A DNA stretch of 5,909 nucleotides from Rhodospirillaceae bacterium UBA6608 (GTDB lineage Bacteria > Pseudomonadota > Alphaproteobacteria > Rhodospirillales_A > Casp-alpha2), in the NCBI GenBank assembly GCA_002433335.1, contig DJHY01000268.1:1-5909 (forward strand). The letters are read 5' to 3'. The notes beneath the pieces were generated by a model, which was not told where the DNA came from, searched no databases, and saw only the letters and a program-made list of their open reading frames with translations. This document shows, in pieces, positions 5,900 to 5,909 of the stretch. The first letter of the stretch is position 1. The number at the start of each line of letters is the position of its first letter. A program made the translations under genes and the position numbers.

Positions 5900-5909
5900 A
5901 TGCATCAAG
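5900..5909 (+). CDS. Start of a rightward gene, only MHQ visible
   Basis: ATG at 5900-5902 follows GGAGGA (5888-5893) with a six-base gap, a textbook ribosome binding site. Only three codons are in the window, so nothing can be said about the product. It would be divergent from tag, with 143 bases between the start codons. The space between the LexA-type site and this start shows no convincing promoter (TTGATC at 5843-5848 has no good -10 partner). Confidence 0.45.

Overview
The window looks like chromosomal DNA from a GC-rich proteobacterium, most likely an alphaproteobacterium (possibly Rhodospirillales-like). The basis is high third-position GC, the sequences of Dgt, ErpA and Xth, and a GTTC-N7-GTTC site of the alphaproteobacterial LexA type in front of tag. 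No species can be named. I see no insertion sequence, phage gene, CRISPR array, tRNA or rRNA. This is a core-genome stretch, mostly of nucleotide metabolism, DNA repair and Fe-S housekeeping genes.

Left part (1-1400): the N-terminal third of a dGTP triphosphohydrolase (dgt) runs leftwards off the window. It is divergent from a small GlcG/HbpS-family gene and then erpA, an A-type Fe-S carrier gene, which ends at a strong intrinsic terminator. dgt has a clear AGGAGG ribosome binding site, but the codon at the expected start is ATC rather than ATG, GTG or TTG.

Middle (1400-4623): xthA (exonuclease III/AP endonuclease) begins with TTG only 16 bases after the T-tract of the erpA terminator. It converges with a leftward gene for a probably exported dienelactone-hydrolase-family serine hydrolase. 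That hydrolase gene is divergent from an AzgA/PbuG-type purine permease gene.

Right part (4624-5909): a GFA-family zinc protein gene runs rightwards and meets tag (3-methyladenine DNA glycosylase I) tail to tail with a single base between the stop codons. The tag upstream region carries the LexA-type site next to a TTGACG -35 element. The last ten bases look like the start of another rightward gene with a good ribosome binding site.

Together, dgt (dNTP pool control), xthA (AP-site repair), tag (alkylated base removal) and the purine permease give a loose nucleotide and repair theme. They are not one operon, and only tag shows a visible SOS signal. I did not find a convincing new multi-gene system. 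The points most worth checking are the SOS site, the odd dgt start and the terminator/xthA junction.
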